A stretch of DNA of 6,550 nucleotides, from positions 1-6,550 of the forward strand of contig JAHWKS010000342.1 in the NCBI GenBank assembly GCA_019347795.1, given 5' to 3'. Source of the stretch: Planctomycetota bacterium. GTDB lineage: Bacteria > Planctomycetota > Planctomycetia > Pirellulales > Pirellulaceae. A program made the position numbers and the translations under genes. The notes beneath the pieces were generated by a model that was given only the letters and a program-made list of their open reading frames with translations, did not search any database and was not told where the DNA came from. Shown here one piece after another: positions 6,053 to 6,550 of this stretch (the first letter of the stretch is position 1; every line of letters begins with the position of its first letter).

Positions 6053-6112
6053 TCCCGCCCGTTGTCGGTCCGGCGCTGCGGAGAGAGTCGCCCACCTTCA
6101 GGAGCTTGGTAC

Positions 6113-6550
6113 GTGACTGGGAGTCGAACCTCAATCTCGGCGTTGTGTCTCGCGTTCCTTCTCGCCGCGAGTGCCGCGTTGCATGCCCAGGGGATTGACC
6201 CCGCCTCGCTGCACGGAACGGTGATCGACGATGCGGCGGCGGAGTACACCGGCGACTGGAAGCCGTCCACGCACACCAAGCCGTTCGTGGGCGACGGCTA
6301 TCGCCACGACGATAATGCGGACAAAGGCAATCGCTCCGCCCGCTTCGCGGCTGTATTGCCCGCGAATGGCGAATACCACGTGCTATTGGCCTACACTCCC
6401 GGCGGCAGCCGGGCGACGAATGTCCCGGTCACGATCGAAACCGCCGATGGCGAGAAGTCTGTGACAGTCAACCAGCGGCAAGCGCCGAAGCTGCGCGGCT
6501 TTCACGACCTGGGCGCGTTCCGCTTCATCACCGACAACCGGGCCGCCGTC
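6113..6550 (+). CDS. Secreted protein with golvesin-C-like domain, partial (C-terminus outside window)
   Basis: The frame is open for 146 codons from GTG 6113 to the right edge. The start is supported by AGGAG (6100-6104), eight bases upstream. Residues 1-25 are a Sec signal peptide (hydrophobic LCLAFLLAASAAL, then HA before Q26). Residues about 36-146 match the golvesin C-terminal-like or xanthan-lyase-associated beta module: TVIDDAAAEYTGDWKPS, GDGYRHDDNADKGNRSARF, PANGEYHVLLAYTPG, SRATNVPVTI, and LGAFRFITDN. In planctomycetes this module occurs in secreted proteins such as DUF1549/DUF1553 (PSD1-type) and FAD-dependent oxidoreductase-like proteins, probably for binding carbohydrate or protein surfaces. 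Here it directly follows the signal peptide, so the main functional domain probably lies further right, outside the window. The full product cannot be named. Confidence 0.85.
   Translation, partial: MTGSRTSISALCLAFLLAASAALHAQGIDPASLHGTVIDDAAAEYTGDWKPSTHTKPFVGDGYRHDDNADKGNRSARFAAVLPANGEYHVLLAYTPGGSRATNVPVTIETADGEKSVTVNQRQAPKLRGFHDLGAFRFITDNRAAV

Larger units (their letters stand above)
5802..6112. other. Divergent intergenic region with two promoters and a long plus-strand leader
   Basis: These 311 bases separate two genes pointing away from each other. They hold the minus promoter (5865-5837), the plus promoter (5909-5938) and, between them, a direct repeat of CTACAGCG at 5874-5881 and 5883-5890. 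The rest is the plus-strand leader with a strong hairpin (6028-6052). Short open frames exist on both strands, but none has a ribosome site or a recognisable protein, so I do not call genes here. Confidence 0.6.

Noticed and set aside
5883..6379. Several short minus-strand open frames near the right end
   Set aside because: They overlap the plus-strand promoter, leader and signal-peptide gene and show no protein family features.
1..6550. CRISPR array, tRNA, rRNA, insertion sequence or attachment site
   Set aside because: I saw no regularly spaced repeats, cloverleaf, transposase or terminal inverted repeats anywhere in the window.

Overview
The window looks like chromosomal DNA from a GC-rich planctomycete (Planctomycetota, possibly Pirellulales-like; this is inference from family content). 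The clade clues are a prepilin-like DUF1559 protein with the H-X9-DG motif, a secreted protein with the E-x-L-E-x-R-x-M-L N-terminal motif common in planctomycetal exported proteins, and a golvesin-C-like domain at the front of a secreted protein. Nearly everything is on the minus strand. Only the gene running off the right edge is on the plus strand.

Right to left along the minus strand: a secreted protein of unknown function (5801-4731); a compact group made of a small membrane-anchored protein (4575-4285), a DegT/DnrJ/EryC1/StrS-type PLP aminotransferase (4273-3149) and the nucleotidase SurE (3089-2367). Next comes a sigma70-like promoter (2297-2269), then a complete cobalamin (B12) riboswitch aptamer (2265-2063), then a possible attenuator hairpin, then the DUF1559 prepilin-like gene (1938-1129) and a surface protein with a C-terminal DUF4465-like domain (1080 to beyond position 1). 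On the plus strand a promoter and a roughly 170-nt leader precede a GTG-started gene (6113 to beyond 6550) with a signal peptide and a golvesin-C-like domain. It is divergent from the 5801-4731 gene.

The most interesting unit is the riboswitch-controlled pair at the left. No known B12 transport or synthesis gene lies in view, yet the riboswitch core and its closing stem are clear and the next two genes are a pseudopilin-like protein and a predicted surface protein. The inference is that these are B12-repressed envelope proteins, probably part of a corrinoid capture or uptake locus continuing to the left of the window. The 4575-2367 group reads as a separate metabolic operon whose aminotransferase substrate cannot be told from sequence.
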